Positions 19,767-27,565 of a DNA stretch of 64,000 nucleotides are shown piece after piece (position 1 is the first letter of the stretch; each line of letters begins with the position of its first letter). The notes below the pieces were generated by a model. The model searched no databases. It worked only from the letters and a program-made list of their open reading frames with translations, and was not told the origin of the DNA. The stretch is from a bacterium HR10 (lineage in GTDB: Bacteria; Acidobacteriota; Blastocatellia; HR10): NCBI GenBank assembly GCA_002923315.1, contig BEHM01000001.1, positions 155,438-219,437 of the forward strand, given 5' to 3'. The translations under genes were made by a program, and so were the position numbers.

Positions 19767-20966
19767 TCATCGGGCCGGGTATGGGGAAGTCGCGCGAGAG
19801 GAAAGGGCGAGAGCGCGACCCTCGGGGATCCACAGGGCGAGGAAAGACGTCGCGAAGGGAAAGGCCGCCATCGCCGCGAGCACGCCCTCGAATCCGAACA
19901 TTCGGGTGAGGGGTTCACAGAGTGCCGGGGCCATCGAGCCGACTCCCCATGCGAATCCCATCATCAGCGCGGAGACGGTCGAGGTCTCCCGTGGGGCCAG
20001 CTCCTGGGCCGTGGCGACGTTCACGGGGAAGACCGACATAAGGGCGAACCCTCCGGCGATGAGCGCGGCCACGCTCAGCGGACCGCGCCCGAGCGCCGCC
20101 ATGGCGAACAAGAGCGGGATGAGCACACCTGTTCCGAACGTGAGCCATCGGCCGCCGAAGCGTTCGGCGAAGGCTCCACCGAGAAAGCTCCCGCATGCTC
20201 CGGCCAGCAGATACGCCGTCAACAGCCCACCCGTTTCGCGCAAGCCATATCCCCGCTGCGTCAGAATGAAGGGCATGTAGCTGTTGGTCATCACATACAT
20301 GGCCGAGCGGGAGACGGTGATGACGTAGAGGAAGAGCATCGGACGCCAGACGCGACGCAGCGTCTCCGTCAATTCAGCGAGCGCGCGCGACCCCTTCGAG
20401 AGTTGTTCGCGCCAGTCGTCGCGAGGGGCATAGCGATACAGCAGGAGAGCCGCCAGCCATCCGAGCGGCATCAGCAAATAGGTTCGCGTCAGGTCCGTGG
20501 CCGCTACGATCGCCGTGATGATCAGGGGACCAAGGGCGAAACCGAGGGTCCCCGAGGACGAGAACGTCGAGAGCGCGAGCCGGCGCCGATGCGCATGCGT
20601 TCGCGCAGCCAGGGCTGCACCCTGCGGGTGAAACGCCCCGTTGCCGATCCCCCCCAAGACGAGGAAGAGCAGGAGCATCCCATAGGACGTCGCCGTGCCG
20701 ATGAGCGAGAGGAACGATCCGGCGAGAGCCGGCCCGGCGATGGCGAAGGCGCGGCGCGAGTACCGATCGGCGAGAAATCCATACACGGGTTGCATGAGCG
20801 AGGAGGTGAAGTTCAAGAGCGGCGCGAGCCAGAAGACCTCCGCTTCGCTCAGATGCAGCTTCCGCGCGATCAGCGGCAGCAGCGGATAGAGCGTGCTCGT
20901 ATGCAAGTCGTTCACGAAATGGCCGAATCCGAGGACCAAAAGCGCTCGCCGTCCTTCTCGCGACAT
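19767..20966 (-). CDS. MFS transporter, Fsr-like
   Basis: A 399-residue, 12-helix major facilitator protein. LGFGHFVNDLHTSTLYPLLPLI in helix 1 and the motif GFLADRYSRRAF between helices 2 and 3 resemble fosmidomycin-resistance (Fsr) type exporters. ATG 20966 is chosen because GCGGAGG lies 7 bases upstream; a longer frame begins at 21005 inside the preceding gene. It follows the C26 hydrolase gene by 13 bp on the same strand, so the two are likely co-transcribed. Substrate unknown. Confidence 0.85.
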   Translation of the reverse strand: MSREGRRALLVLGFGHFVNDLHTSTLYPLLPLIARKLHLSEAEVFWLAPLLNFTSSLMQPVYGFLADRYSRRAFAIAGPALAGSFLSLIGTATSYGMLLLFLVLGGIGNGAFHPQGAALAARTHAHRRRLALSTFSSSGTLGFALGPLIITAIVAATDLTRTYLLMPLGWLAALLLYRYAPRDDWREQLSKGSRALAELTETLRRVWRPMLFLYVITVSRSAMYVMTNSYMPFILTQRGYGLRETGGLLTAYLLAGACGSFLGGAFAERFGGRWLTFGTGVLIPLLFAMAALGRGPLSVAALIAGGFALMSVFPVNVATAQELAPRETSTVSALMMGFAWGVGSMAPALCEPLTRMFGFEGVLAAMAAFPFATSFLALWIPEGRALALSSRATSPYPAR

Positions 20967-20979
20967 GTGGGCCTCCGCG

Positions 20980-21705
20980 TCATGAGGCTCGTCTGGCCGC
21001 CGCATGCAGGAAGTGCTCGAAGATCGCCCGGGAGAAGGCGTCCGAGGCGAACGTCAGCTCCGGGTGCCATTGGACGCCGAGGATGAACAGCTCCGGTCGC
21101 GTATTGAGCAGGGCCTCGATGATCCCGTCCTCGCTCCAGGCGATCGGCGTCAGATCGCGCCCCACGTCTCTCACAGCCTGATGGTGGAAGCTGTTGACGT
21201 CGGCCATCGTCCCTCCGGCCAGATGGGCGAGGAGCGTCCCCGCCGCGATGCGGATGCGATGGATGGGATGCTCCCCGGGCGCGCCTGGTTCATGCCGCAC
21301 GGCCCCCTCCCGCTCCGAGGCGATATCCTGATAGAGCGTGCCACCCCGAAAGACGTTGAGCACTTGCATCCCGTAACAGATGGCGAGTACAGGTCGGCGA
21401 TAGACCTCCGCGGCCTCAAGAAGCAACCAATCGGTCTGATCGCGTTCCGGCAGCACCGACCTCAAACGCGCATGCGGAGAGTGCCCATATCGGCGGGGGT
21501 CCACGTCGCTGTGGCTTCCACTGAGGAGCACCCCGTCGCATCGCTCCACCAAATCGAAGAGGAGAGCGCGATCCGGCAGCAGGGGGACGAGGATCGGAAT
21601 ACCACCGGCTGCGCGCACCGCCTCCGCATATGAGCGCTCCAGGTAAAAATGCGCCCGCCTCGGATGGCTCCGCATCGAGATGGCGATCAACGGCCTCCTC
21701 ATCAT
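20980..21705 (-). CDS. class I glutamine amidotransferase-like hydrolase (peptidase C26)
   Basis: This family cleaves gamma-glutamyl bonds, as PuuD does on gamma-glutamyl-GABA. The nucleophile elbow is AICYGMQVLNVFRGG and the catalytic histidine and glutamate are in QWHPELTF. The segment HPIHRIRIAAGTLLA is typical of the PuuD group. Start ATG 21705 follows a GGGGAGGGGG ribosome site; ATG 21702 is equally possible. Pairing with an exporter-type MFS gene suggests handling of a gamma-glutamyl or polyamine-like compound, which is inference only. Confidence 0.88.
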   Translation of the reverse strand: MMRRPLIAISMRSHPRRAHFYLERSYAEAVRAAGGIPILVPLLPDRALLFDLVERCDGVLLSGSHSDVDPRRYGHSPHARLRSVLPERDQTDWLLLEAAEVYRRPVLAICYGMQVLNVFRGGTLYQDIASEREGAVRHEPGAPGEHPIHRIRIAAGTLLAHLAGGTMADVNSFHHQAVRDVGRDLTPIAWSEDGIIEALLNTRPELFILGVQWHPELTFASDAFSRAIFEHFLHAAARRAS

Positions 21706-21828
21706 CCCCCTCCCCACATGAAAGGGCGCTCGCGCGAAAGTTCTTCAGTTTAACGGGGGAGGCATGTGCATGTCAAAGCATGGTCTTCGCCTCATCGCGC
21801 GCCGCGGGGTGTGCTAACATGAAGAGGC

Positions 21829-22098
21829 ATGAAGATCGCCGTAGTCTGCTTCTCCGTCGCAGGGATCGGCGCGATCGAGGCTCCGGCCCTCGCGGCCGGA
21901 CGCCTGGTCGTCTGCGCGCGTGTGAGGCGGATGGAGCGCCTCGTCAAACCCGGTCGAAACAAGAGGCTCTCCGAGTGCGGGGGCGCGCGCGATGTGACGG
22001 CTCCGCGCCGCCGGATCGTCGAGCGCCCCGATGTCTGGCGACAGCTTCGGAGCGCTTCCGGCTCGGTGAAATCCTTTGCGGAGGTGGTGCGCGCCTAA
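21829..22098 (+). CDS. hypothetical protein overlapping comEA start
   Basis: An 89-residue frame beginning MKIAVVCFSVAGIGAIEAPA and rich in arginine later on. Its TAA stop shares a base with the comEA ATG (TAATG), which argues for a real, coupled gene. The start resembles a nucleotide-binding or reductase-like strand (MKIAVVCFSVAGIGAIE), but I recognise no family, and the ribosome site (ATGAAGAGGC) is weak. It could instead be non-coding sequence before comEA. Confidence 0.4.
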   Translation: MKIAVVCFSVAGIGAIEAPALAAGRLVVCARVRRMERLVKPGRNKRLSECGGARDVTAPRRRIVERPDVWRQLRSASGSVKSFAEVVRA

Positions 22099-22529
22099 TG
22101 AGGCGTGCTCTCAGGAGCGCGTGGAGCGTCATCGTCATCATCGCTCGGCGCGCGCGTCGGAAGATCGGTGAGACCGAATGGCGCGAATCACTGGCGCGCG
22201 GCCTCAAGGGCGCCAGCGCAGTGGGGCTCATCGTCATGTTGGCGTTCACACTCGCGCGTTTTCGCAAGTGGAGGGAAGAGCGCGCGATCCGCGAGCAGCG
22301 AACATTCATCGAGCGAGTGTGTTCGCCTGGGAAGGCGAACCTGAATCGGGCGACGCCGGTGGAGCTGCAGGCCATTCGAGGTATTGGTCCTGTTCTGGCG
22401 CAGGAGATCGTGCGCTATCGAGAACGACACGGCCCGTTCCATCGCGTGGAGGAGCTGCTGGTCCTGCGCGGCGTTGGCCCGCGAAAGTTGAAGGCGCTCG
22501 AGGCGTTCCTCTGCGTGGAGCCGGAGTGA
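22098..22529 (+). CDS. comEA: ComEA-like helix-hairpin-helix DNA-binding protein
   Basis: A 143-residue protein with a basic N-terminus, one membrane helix (GASAVGLIVMLAFTLARF, ~50-68) and a C-terminal double helix-hairpin-helix: NLNRATPVELQAIRGIGPVLAQEIVRYRE followed by EELLVLRGVGPRKLKALEAF. This is the ComEA plan, a membrane-anchored receptor that binds incoming DNA. The membrane segment is preceded by an unusually long (~48 residue) arginine-rich region. The open frame extends upstream to 21630, but ATG 22098 overlaps the previous stop and fits the family. Confidence 0.85.
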   Translation: MRRALRSAWSVIVIIARRARRKIGETEWRESLARGLKGASAVGLIVMLAFTLARFRKWREERAIREQRTFIERVCSPGKANLNRATPVELQAIRGIGPVLAQEIVRYRERHGPFHRVEELLVLRGVGPRKLKALEAFLCVEPE

Positions 22530-22587
22530 GGGGGGGATCGCGTCACCCGTTGACGGATCGGCGGGCGGACAGTAGCATTGAGGCCCT

Positions 22588-24018
22588 ATGCGCGCGCGCC
22601 ACTATCACCTGATCGGGATCGGCGGGACGGCCATGGCGGGCTTGGCGGGGCTCCTGCTGGCCAAGGGATATCGGGTCACGGGATCGGATCAGGACATCTA
22701 CCCGCCGATGTCGGAGCTGCTCGAGCGCCTGGGGGTCCCCGTCTTCCGGGGATACCGGCCGGAGCATCTGCAGCCCCATCCGGATCGCGTCGTCATCGGC
22801 AATGCCCTCTCGCGCGGGAATCCGGAGATCGAATATGTGCTCGACGCGAAGTTGCACTATGTCTCTCTGCCTGAGGTCCTCAAGGAGGAGTTCATCCGCG
22901 GTCGGCATTCGGTGGTGATCGCGGGAACGCATGGCAAGACGACGACGACCTCGCTCATGGCGTGGGCGCTCGAACAGGGCGGGTTGCGCCCGAGCTTCCT
23001 CATCGGCGGCATCGCCGAAAATTTCGGGACGAATTTCCGCTGGACCGAGAGCGCGCACTTCGTCATCGAGGGGGATGAATACGATACGGCGTTCTTCGAC
23101 AAAGGACCGAAGTTCCTGCACTATCTACCGGATACCGTGATCCTGAACGCCATCGAGTTCGATCACGCGGACATCTATGCAGATCTGGAGGCGGTGAAGA
23201 CGGCCTTTCGGCGATTGATCAACATCATCCCGCGACGCGGGCGCGTGATCGCCGATTTCGATTCCCCGGTCGTGCGCGAGGTCGTGGCCGGCGCATGGTG
23301 TCCGGTCCATTCGTTCGGCACGACGCTGGAGGCGGAGTGGCGCGCCGTGGGCATCCACCAGGATGAGCGAGGCACCGTGTTCGAGGTGCGGCATGGCGAT
23401 CGCTCTCTCGGCGAATTCGTCACGCCATTGATCGGCACCTTCAATGTGCGCAATTGTCTAGCCGTCATCGCGGCGGCCACGTTGCTCGGCGTCGAGCGCG
23501 AGGCGCTCGCTCGCGCTCTGGCCAGCTTCCGCAGCGTCCGACGTCGCATGGAGGTGAAGGCGGAGGTCGCCGGGATCACCCTCATTGACGACTTCGCGCA
23601 TCATCCGACGGCCGTGCGCGTCACGCTGGAGGCGCTTCGGCAGCGATATCCCGATCGGCGGCTCATCGCCGTCTTCGAGCCGCGATCGCGGACCTCGCGC
23701 CTTCGGATCATGCAACGCGCCTTTGAGGACGCCTTGCTCTTAGCCGATGTCGCCCTCATCGGTCCGGTATTTCGCCCCGAAGTGGTCCCGGAAGACGCGC
23801 GGCTCTCTCCGCCGGAGCTGGCGCGCGCGCTTCGAGAGCGAGGACGTTCGGCTCACGCCTTCTCCTCCGTTGAGGAGATCGTCCGGCACCTCAGTTCGCG
23901 ACTCACCTCTGGGGACGTCGTCGTCGTCTTCTCCAATGGAGATTTCGGAGGGATTCACGAGAAGCTCATTCGCGAGCTGCGACATCGCGAGGGGGCGACG
24001 ACGCGAGAAGCATCGTGA
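22588..24018 (+). CDS. mpl: UDP-N-acetylmuramate:L-Ala-gamma-D-Glu-mDAP ligase (Mpl)
   Basis: Mur-ligase that reattaches recovered cell-wall tripeptide to UDP-MurNAc. It opens HLIGIGGTAMAGLAGLLLAKG, with GSDQDIYPPMSELLE typical of Mpl rather than MurC. The ATP loop is AGTHGKTTTTSL and the central motif DEYDTAFFDKGPKFLHY is also Mpl-like. 476 residues is normal. Mpl indicates meso-diaminopimelate peptidoglycan and a Gram-negative wall. The last 53 bp overlap the convergent rlmN gene. Confidence 0.93.
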   Translation: MRARHYHLIGIGGTAMAGLAGLLLAKGYRVTGSDQDIYPPMSELLERLGVPVFRGYRPEHLQPHPDRVVIGNALSRGNPEIEYVLDAKLHYVSLPEVLKEEFIRGRHSVVIAGTHGKTTTTSLMAWALEQGGLRPSFLIGGIAENFGTNFRWTESAHFVIEGDEYDTAFFDKGPKFLHYLPDTVILNAIEFDHADIYADLEAVKTAFRRLINIIPRRGRVIADFDSPVVREVVAGAWCPVHSFGTTLEAEWRAVGIHQDERGTVFEVRHGDRSLGEFVTPLIGTFNVRNCLAVIAAATLLGVEREALARALASFRSVRRRMEVKAEVAGITLIDDFAHHPTAVRVTLEALRQRYPDRRLIAVFEPRSRTSRLRIMQRAFEDALLLADVALIGPVFRPEVVPEDARLSPPELARALRERGRSAHAFSSVEEIVRHLSSRLTSGDVVVVFSNGDFGGIHEKLIRELRHREGATTREAS

Positions 24019-25063
24019 GGTCCTCTCGTCGCCGAGCGGCGAGCTGTCCACACGCGGCGGCGATCTCGCGGCCTCGAGGGTGGCGGATGAACGTCGGGAT
24101 CCCAGCATCGCGCAAGATGTGTTGGAACCGCAGGACGCGCTCCTCCGGCGAGGCGGCGAAGGGCAGCTCGGGAGCCGGATTGTGCGGGATCAGATTCACT
24201 TTCGCGCGAATCCCCCGGAGCCATCGCACGAGCCGCCGGGCATCCTCCTCACGATCGTTGACGTCGTCCAGCATCACGTACTCGAAGGAGATCCACTCAT
24301 TCCGTCGGAGCGGATACGCGCGACATGCGGCCTGGAGCTCTTCGAGCGGCCACCGCCGATTGATCGGCATGAGCCGATCGCGCAGCGCGTTCGTCGTCGC
24401 CGAGAGCGAGATGGCCAGTTCCGGGCGAATGGGTTCGTGCGCGAGGCGCCGAATCCCAGGGACGACGCCCGCTGTCGAGAGGGTGATCCGCCGTTGAGAG
24501 ATGTTCATTCCTCGCGGTTCGCAGAAGAGCCGGATCGCTTTCAGAACGTTCTCGTAATTCAGGAGCGGCTCGCCCATCCCCATGAGGACGAGATTGACAC
24601 CCCGCTCCGGCCTCCCCCCCGGACCGTAGATGTCATTGAGGATGAGCCACACTTGAGCCACGATCTCTCCGGCTTCCAGATTTCGCCTCAGGCCCAACCG
24701 AGCCGTCATGCAGAAGGTGCAGGCCAAGGGGCAGCCAGCCTGCGTCGAGAGGCAGATCGTATCGGCATAGGGTTCGGGGAGCCACACCGACTCGACGAGC
24801 ACCCCATCCCGCAGCCGCAACAGGTAGCGCCGCGTGCCATCGCTCGCGCGGAAGACGTCGGCGATCTCGACGTCGGTGATGACGAACGCCTCGCTGAGCG
24901 CCGCCCGAAGCGATGCGGGCAGATCGGTCGCCGCCTGCAGCTCTGTGATGCGCCGCCGATAGAGCGCCTCGAAGAGCTGATGCGCCCGGTACGGCTTCGG
25001 ATCGCGCGCCTTGAGGAGCTCTTTCAGCTCGCCTCGCGTTCGCCCAAGAAGCGCCTCCCTCAC
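23966..25063 (-). CDS. rlmN: dual-specificity rRNA/tRNA methyltransferase RlmN
   Basis: Radical-SAM enzyme that methylates C2 of A2503 in 23S rRNA and A37 in some tRNAs. The iron-sulfur ligands are C111, C115 and C118 in the motif CPLACTFC. The NLVLMGMGEPLLNYENV segment and a C-terminal cysteine near GREIAAACGQLA, needed for the methyl-cysteine intermediate, are present. Length 365 is typical. The start is GTG 25063 after CGGTGATGT, with no strong ribosome site. Its 3' end overlaps mpl by 53 bp. Confidence 0.95.
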   Translation of the reverse strand: MREALLGRTRGELKELLKARDPKPYRAHQLFEALYRRRITELQAATDLPASLRAALSEAFVITDVEIADVFRASDGTRRYLLRLRDGVLVESVWLPEPYADTICLSTQAGCPLACTFCMTARLGLRRNLEAGEIVAQVWLILNDIYGPGGRPERGVNLVLMGMGEPLLNYENVLKAIRLFCEPRGMNISQRRITLSTAGVVPGIRRLAHEPIRPELAISLSATTNALRDRLMPINRRWPLEELQAACRAYPLRRNEWISFEYVMLDDVNDREEDARRLVRWLRGIRAKVNLIPHNPAPELPFAASPEERVLRFQHILRDAGIPTFIRHPRGREIAAACGQLAARRREDLTMLLASSPPRDVAARE

Positions 25064-25170
25064 ATCACCGCATTATAGCAGCCATTGCGGTGGGGCCCCA
25101 ACGGTCGTGCGGAAGCTCACGAGCTGCCCCATCTCCCCCGAGACGAGAAAAAGCGCATGCGATTTTTTCC

Positions 25171-25199
25171 TTGACAACGCCAGGGACTCTCTGTATACT
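25171..25199 (+). promoter_or_regulatory. strong sigma-70-type promoter for the twin membrane peptides
   Basis: TTGACA (25171-25176), a 17-bp spacer and TATACT (25194-25199): the closest match to consensus in the window, about 43 bp before the first peptide's ATG. Confidence 0.85.
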
Positions 25200-25241
25200 C
25201 CGGACCGATGTTGAATCTCGATCTTGCAAAGGAGAGGTGAT

Positions 25242-25349
25242 ATGCGCGAAAGAGGACAGCTCGATACGCTCACGCTCGTGCTCGTGATGGCGTTTGTGAT
25301 CTTGTTCCTGTTCCTGTTCCTGCTGCTTGGAGGAGGCGGCGGAGCCTAA
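25242..25349 (+). CDS. 35-residue single-helix membrane peptide, copy 1
   Basis: A tiny gene with a strong ribosome site (GGAGAGGTGAT) just downstream of a consensus promoter. The peptide begins MRERGQLDTLTLVLV, continues as one hydrophobic helix rich in Phe and Leu, and ends in glycines. The next gene encodes a peptide with the same MRERGQ-x-DT start and the same helix plan, so the two are paralogues. Function unknown. Conservation between the copies and the expression signals argue strongly that it is translated. Confidence 0.8.
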   Translation: MRERGQLDTLTLVLVMAFVILFLFLFLLLGGGGGA

Positions 25350-25438
25350 GCGCCTTCTGAGCAGAGATCCCCTGTGGTATCGCTCTGGCGAGACGCAGGG
25401 GATGTCTTGGCCTCATCTTAATTAGGGAGGAGTAGGCG

Positions 25439-25552
25439 ATGCGCGAGAGAGGTCAGATGGATACGACGACCCTGTTGGTGCTTGTGATCTTTTTGGTGCT
25501 GTTCCTCTTTGTGTTCCTGCTGCTTGGCATGCCTCCGGCTCCGGCTCCGTAG
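25439..25552 (+). CDS. 37-residue single-helix membrane peptide, copy 2
   Basis: Paralogue of the peptide 90 bp upstream: it starts MRERGQMDTTTLLVLV, has one Leu/Phe/Val-rich helix of about 20 residues ending FLLLG, and a proline-alanine tail (MPPAPAP) where copy 1 has glycines. The ribosome site is GGGAGGAG. It sits before an intrinsic terminator, so both peptides form one short transcript. Between the copies lies an 8-bp inverted repeat (25367-25374 and 25396-25403) that may be a processing or attenuation hairpin. Confidence 0.8.
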   Translation: MRERGQMDTTTLLVLVIFLVLFLFVFLLLGMPPAPAP

Positions 25553-25577
25553 GGGGAGCTGGAGGAGCTTCCTGTAT

Positions 25578-25620
25578 CCCCACCGGTCCCTCCTGCGGGG
25601 GGAGGTGGGGTTTTCTTTTT
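25578..25620 (+). terminator. intrinsic terminator after the twin peptides
   Basis: CCCCACC (25578-25584) pairs with GGTGGGG (25604-25610), with further inner pairing, followed by TTTTCTTTTT. Confidence 0.85.
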
Positions 25621-25669
25621 CCCCAGCTGCTGATTGCCTCCTCCGGGACGGTGCGATTAAGATGATTCC

Positions 25670-26299
25670 GTGCGTGTGATCGCGGGGATATACAAGGGGC
25701 GGCGGTTGAAGGGGCTCTCGGGACGAGCGGTCCGTCCGATCCCCGATCGTTTGAAGGAAGCGCTCTTCAACGCCTTGCGACCGCGATTGATCGGGGCGCG
25801 CGTTCTGGACCTCTGCGCTGGGACGGGGGCCGTGGGGATCGAAGCGCTCAGCCGCGGGGCTCGACAGGTCACCTTCGTTGAGCGCTCGCGGATCGTCATC
25901 GAGCAGCTTCGGCACAATCTCGCCGCCTGTGGGATTCGCGAGGGCGTTGAGATCCTCCATCGGGATGCGGCTCGCGCCTTGGAGCAGCTTGGGAGACGAG
26001 GGGAGGCGTTTGACGTGATCTTCTTCGATCCCCCGTATGCCTCGGAGCTCTACGAGGCCGTGTTGGAGCGTCTGGCGCGCACGCCCTCGGTGCTCGCGCC
26101 AGAGGGCATACTCATCGTCATGCATCATGCCAAGCGCGCTTTAGCGGCGCGTTACGGTGGGTTGGAGCGCGTGCGGCAGCTTCGGCAGGGGGAGAATGTC
26201 TTGAGTTTTTACGCGCGCCGTGACGCGGAGGCTGCCGTGACATCGCGCGGCGCGGATGCGGATATTCGAGCGTGCAGTCGGTCAAGGGGGGCTCACTGA
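25670..26299 (+). CDS. rsmD: 16S rRNA (guanine(966)-N2)-methyltransferase
   Basis: RsmD-family enzyme: MRVIAGIYKGRRLKGL at the start, the FNALRPRL segment, a SAM-binding strand VLDLCAGTGAVGIEALSRGA and the catalytic motif DPPY (IFFDPPYAS). Start is GTG 25670. 209 residues is slightly longer than usual (~190) because of a charged C-terminal tail after about residue 185. It begins about 50 bp after the terminator of the small peptides. Confidence 0.93.
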   Translation: MRVIAGIYKGRRLKGLSGRAVRPIPDRLKEALFNALRPRLIGARVLDLCAGTGAVGIEALSRGARQVTFVERSRIVIEQLRHNLAACGIREGVEILHRDAARALEQLGRRGEAFDVIFFDPPYASELYEAVLERLARTPSVLAPEGILIVMHHAKRALAARYGGLERVRQLRQGENVLSFYARRDAEAAVTSRGADADIRACSRSRGAH

Positions 26300-26405
26300 A
26301 AGACGTTGGCGCAACTGACGGAGTCCTCCGCGGTGTTGTCTCAGCCAGCGAATGGCGCCTGATGATGGGCAAGAAGGCCCTTCGACGGATGGGAGGAGGA
26401 GAGAC

Positions 26406-26900
26406 ATGCGGAGAGGGTTAGGAGGCATCGTTCTCTGTCTCGTCCTTTGCGGGGTGAGGCCGGGGATTGCTCAGGAAGCTCCTCGTGTCGAAGTCTTCGC
26501 TGGCTATTCGTACGCTCGACTGGCGGACGCCATCAATTCCCACGGATGGAATGTCTCGATCGCGGGGAACGTGAATTCCTGGTTTGGGATCGCTGCCGAC
26601 GTGAGCGGTCATTATCGGTCGGGCCTCTCCCTCCATTCATACACGGTGGGGCCTCGATTCGCCGTGCGCGATACGGTCACGGCCTTCACTCATTTTTTGT
26701 TCGGCGGAGCGCGGTTGGGAGATGGTGGGGCGCTCTCCGCCTTCGGGATGGTCTTTGGCGGTGGTGTGGATGTGCCGTTGAATGAGCGCTTCACGCTTCG
26801 ACTGCTGCAGGCCGACTATCTTTTCACGCGCTTTGGCGGCGAGACGCAGAATAACGCGCGACTCTCGGTCGGCATCGTCTTCACCTTCGGACGGCGGTGA
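26406..26900 (+). CDS. outer-membrane beta-barrel protein
   Basis: A 164-residue protein with a signal peptide (MRRGLGGIVLCLVLCGVRPG, then IAQEAPRVEVF) and alternating strands typical of an 8-strand barrel: VEVFAGYSYARLAD, WFGIAADVSGHY, YTVGPRFAVRD, ending with an aromatic strand RLSVGIVFTFGRR. The start ATG 26406 has GGAGGAG at good spacing; the frame is open from 26352 but that extension lacks a signal. Role is unknown, possibly structural or an adhesin. It is not obviously linked to its neighbours. Confidence 0.8.
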   Translation: MRRGLGGIVLCLVLCGVRPGIAQEAPRVEVFAGYSYARLADAINSHGWNVSIAGNVNSWFGIAADVSGHYRSGLSLHSYTVGPRFAVRDTVTAFTHFLFGGARLGDGGALSAFGMVFGGGVDVPLNERFTLRLLQADYLFTRFGGETQNNARLSVGIVFTFGRR

Positions 26901-27037
26901 GGGAGGCCCCTTCGACCGCATGGCGTGTCTGATCGGCGGATGGTTCCCTGTCTTCACCATTTCTTGCCAGGCGAAGATGTCGTGTGATAGCCTTACGGGT
27001 TCCAGGATGCAGTGAGGCATCGCATGAGGGGTGGACG

Positions 27038-27565
27038 ATGATTCTACCGTTTCGCGGGACGTGGCCTAAGGTCGCCGAGACGGCCTTTGTGGAAGAGAGC
27101 GCGGCGGTCATCGGGGATGTGGAGATCGGGGGGCATTCTTCGATCTGGTTTCACGCGGTGGTGCGGGGGGACGTGCACTTCATCCGCATCGGGAGCTATA
27201 CGAACATCCAGGATGGAGCCGTGGTGCATGTGACCGGTGGTCGGTTTCCCGCGCTCATCGGTGATCGCGTCACGGTCGGGCATCGCGCGATCGTGCATGG
27301 ATGCACGGTGGGGAATGAATGTCTGATCGGGATGGGGGCCATTCTCCTGGATGGCGTCGTCATCGGCGAACGGTCGCTCATCGCGGCCGGTGCCGTGGTT
27401 CGCGAGGGGACGGTGGTGCCTCCGGGATCGCTTGTGGCGGGCGTTCCGGCGCGCGTCGTGCGCGCGCTGACCGAGGAGGAATGGCGTCGGATCGAGGGAG
27501 GGTGGCGAGGCTATTGTGAGTTGAAGGACCACTATCTCGCGGAGCGGATGCGATTGGGGCGATGA
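27038..27565 (+). CDS. gamma-class carbonic anhydrase-like hexapeptide-repeat protein
   Basis: A left-handed beta-helix protein of 175 residues. Repeats are visible from ~25 to 140 (VIGDVEIGGHSSIWFHAVVRGDV, NIQDGAVVHV, VGHRAIVHGCTVG). The metal histidines appear as the H of VVHV and the two in VGHRAIVHGC. Members include carbonic anhydrases and the YrdA/PaaY group, so activity is not certain. ATG 27038 follows GAGGGG. Its stop overlaps hisS by four bases (ATGA). Confidence 0.9.
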   Translation: MILPFRGTWPKVAETAFVEESAAVIGDVEIGGHSSIWFHAVVRGDVHFIRIGSYTNIQDGAVVHVTGGRFPALIGDRVTVGHRAIVHGCTVGNECLIGMGAILLDGVVIGERSLIAAGAVVREGTVVPPGSLVAGVPARVVRALTEEEWRRIEGGWRGYCELKDHYLAERMRLGR

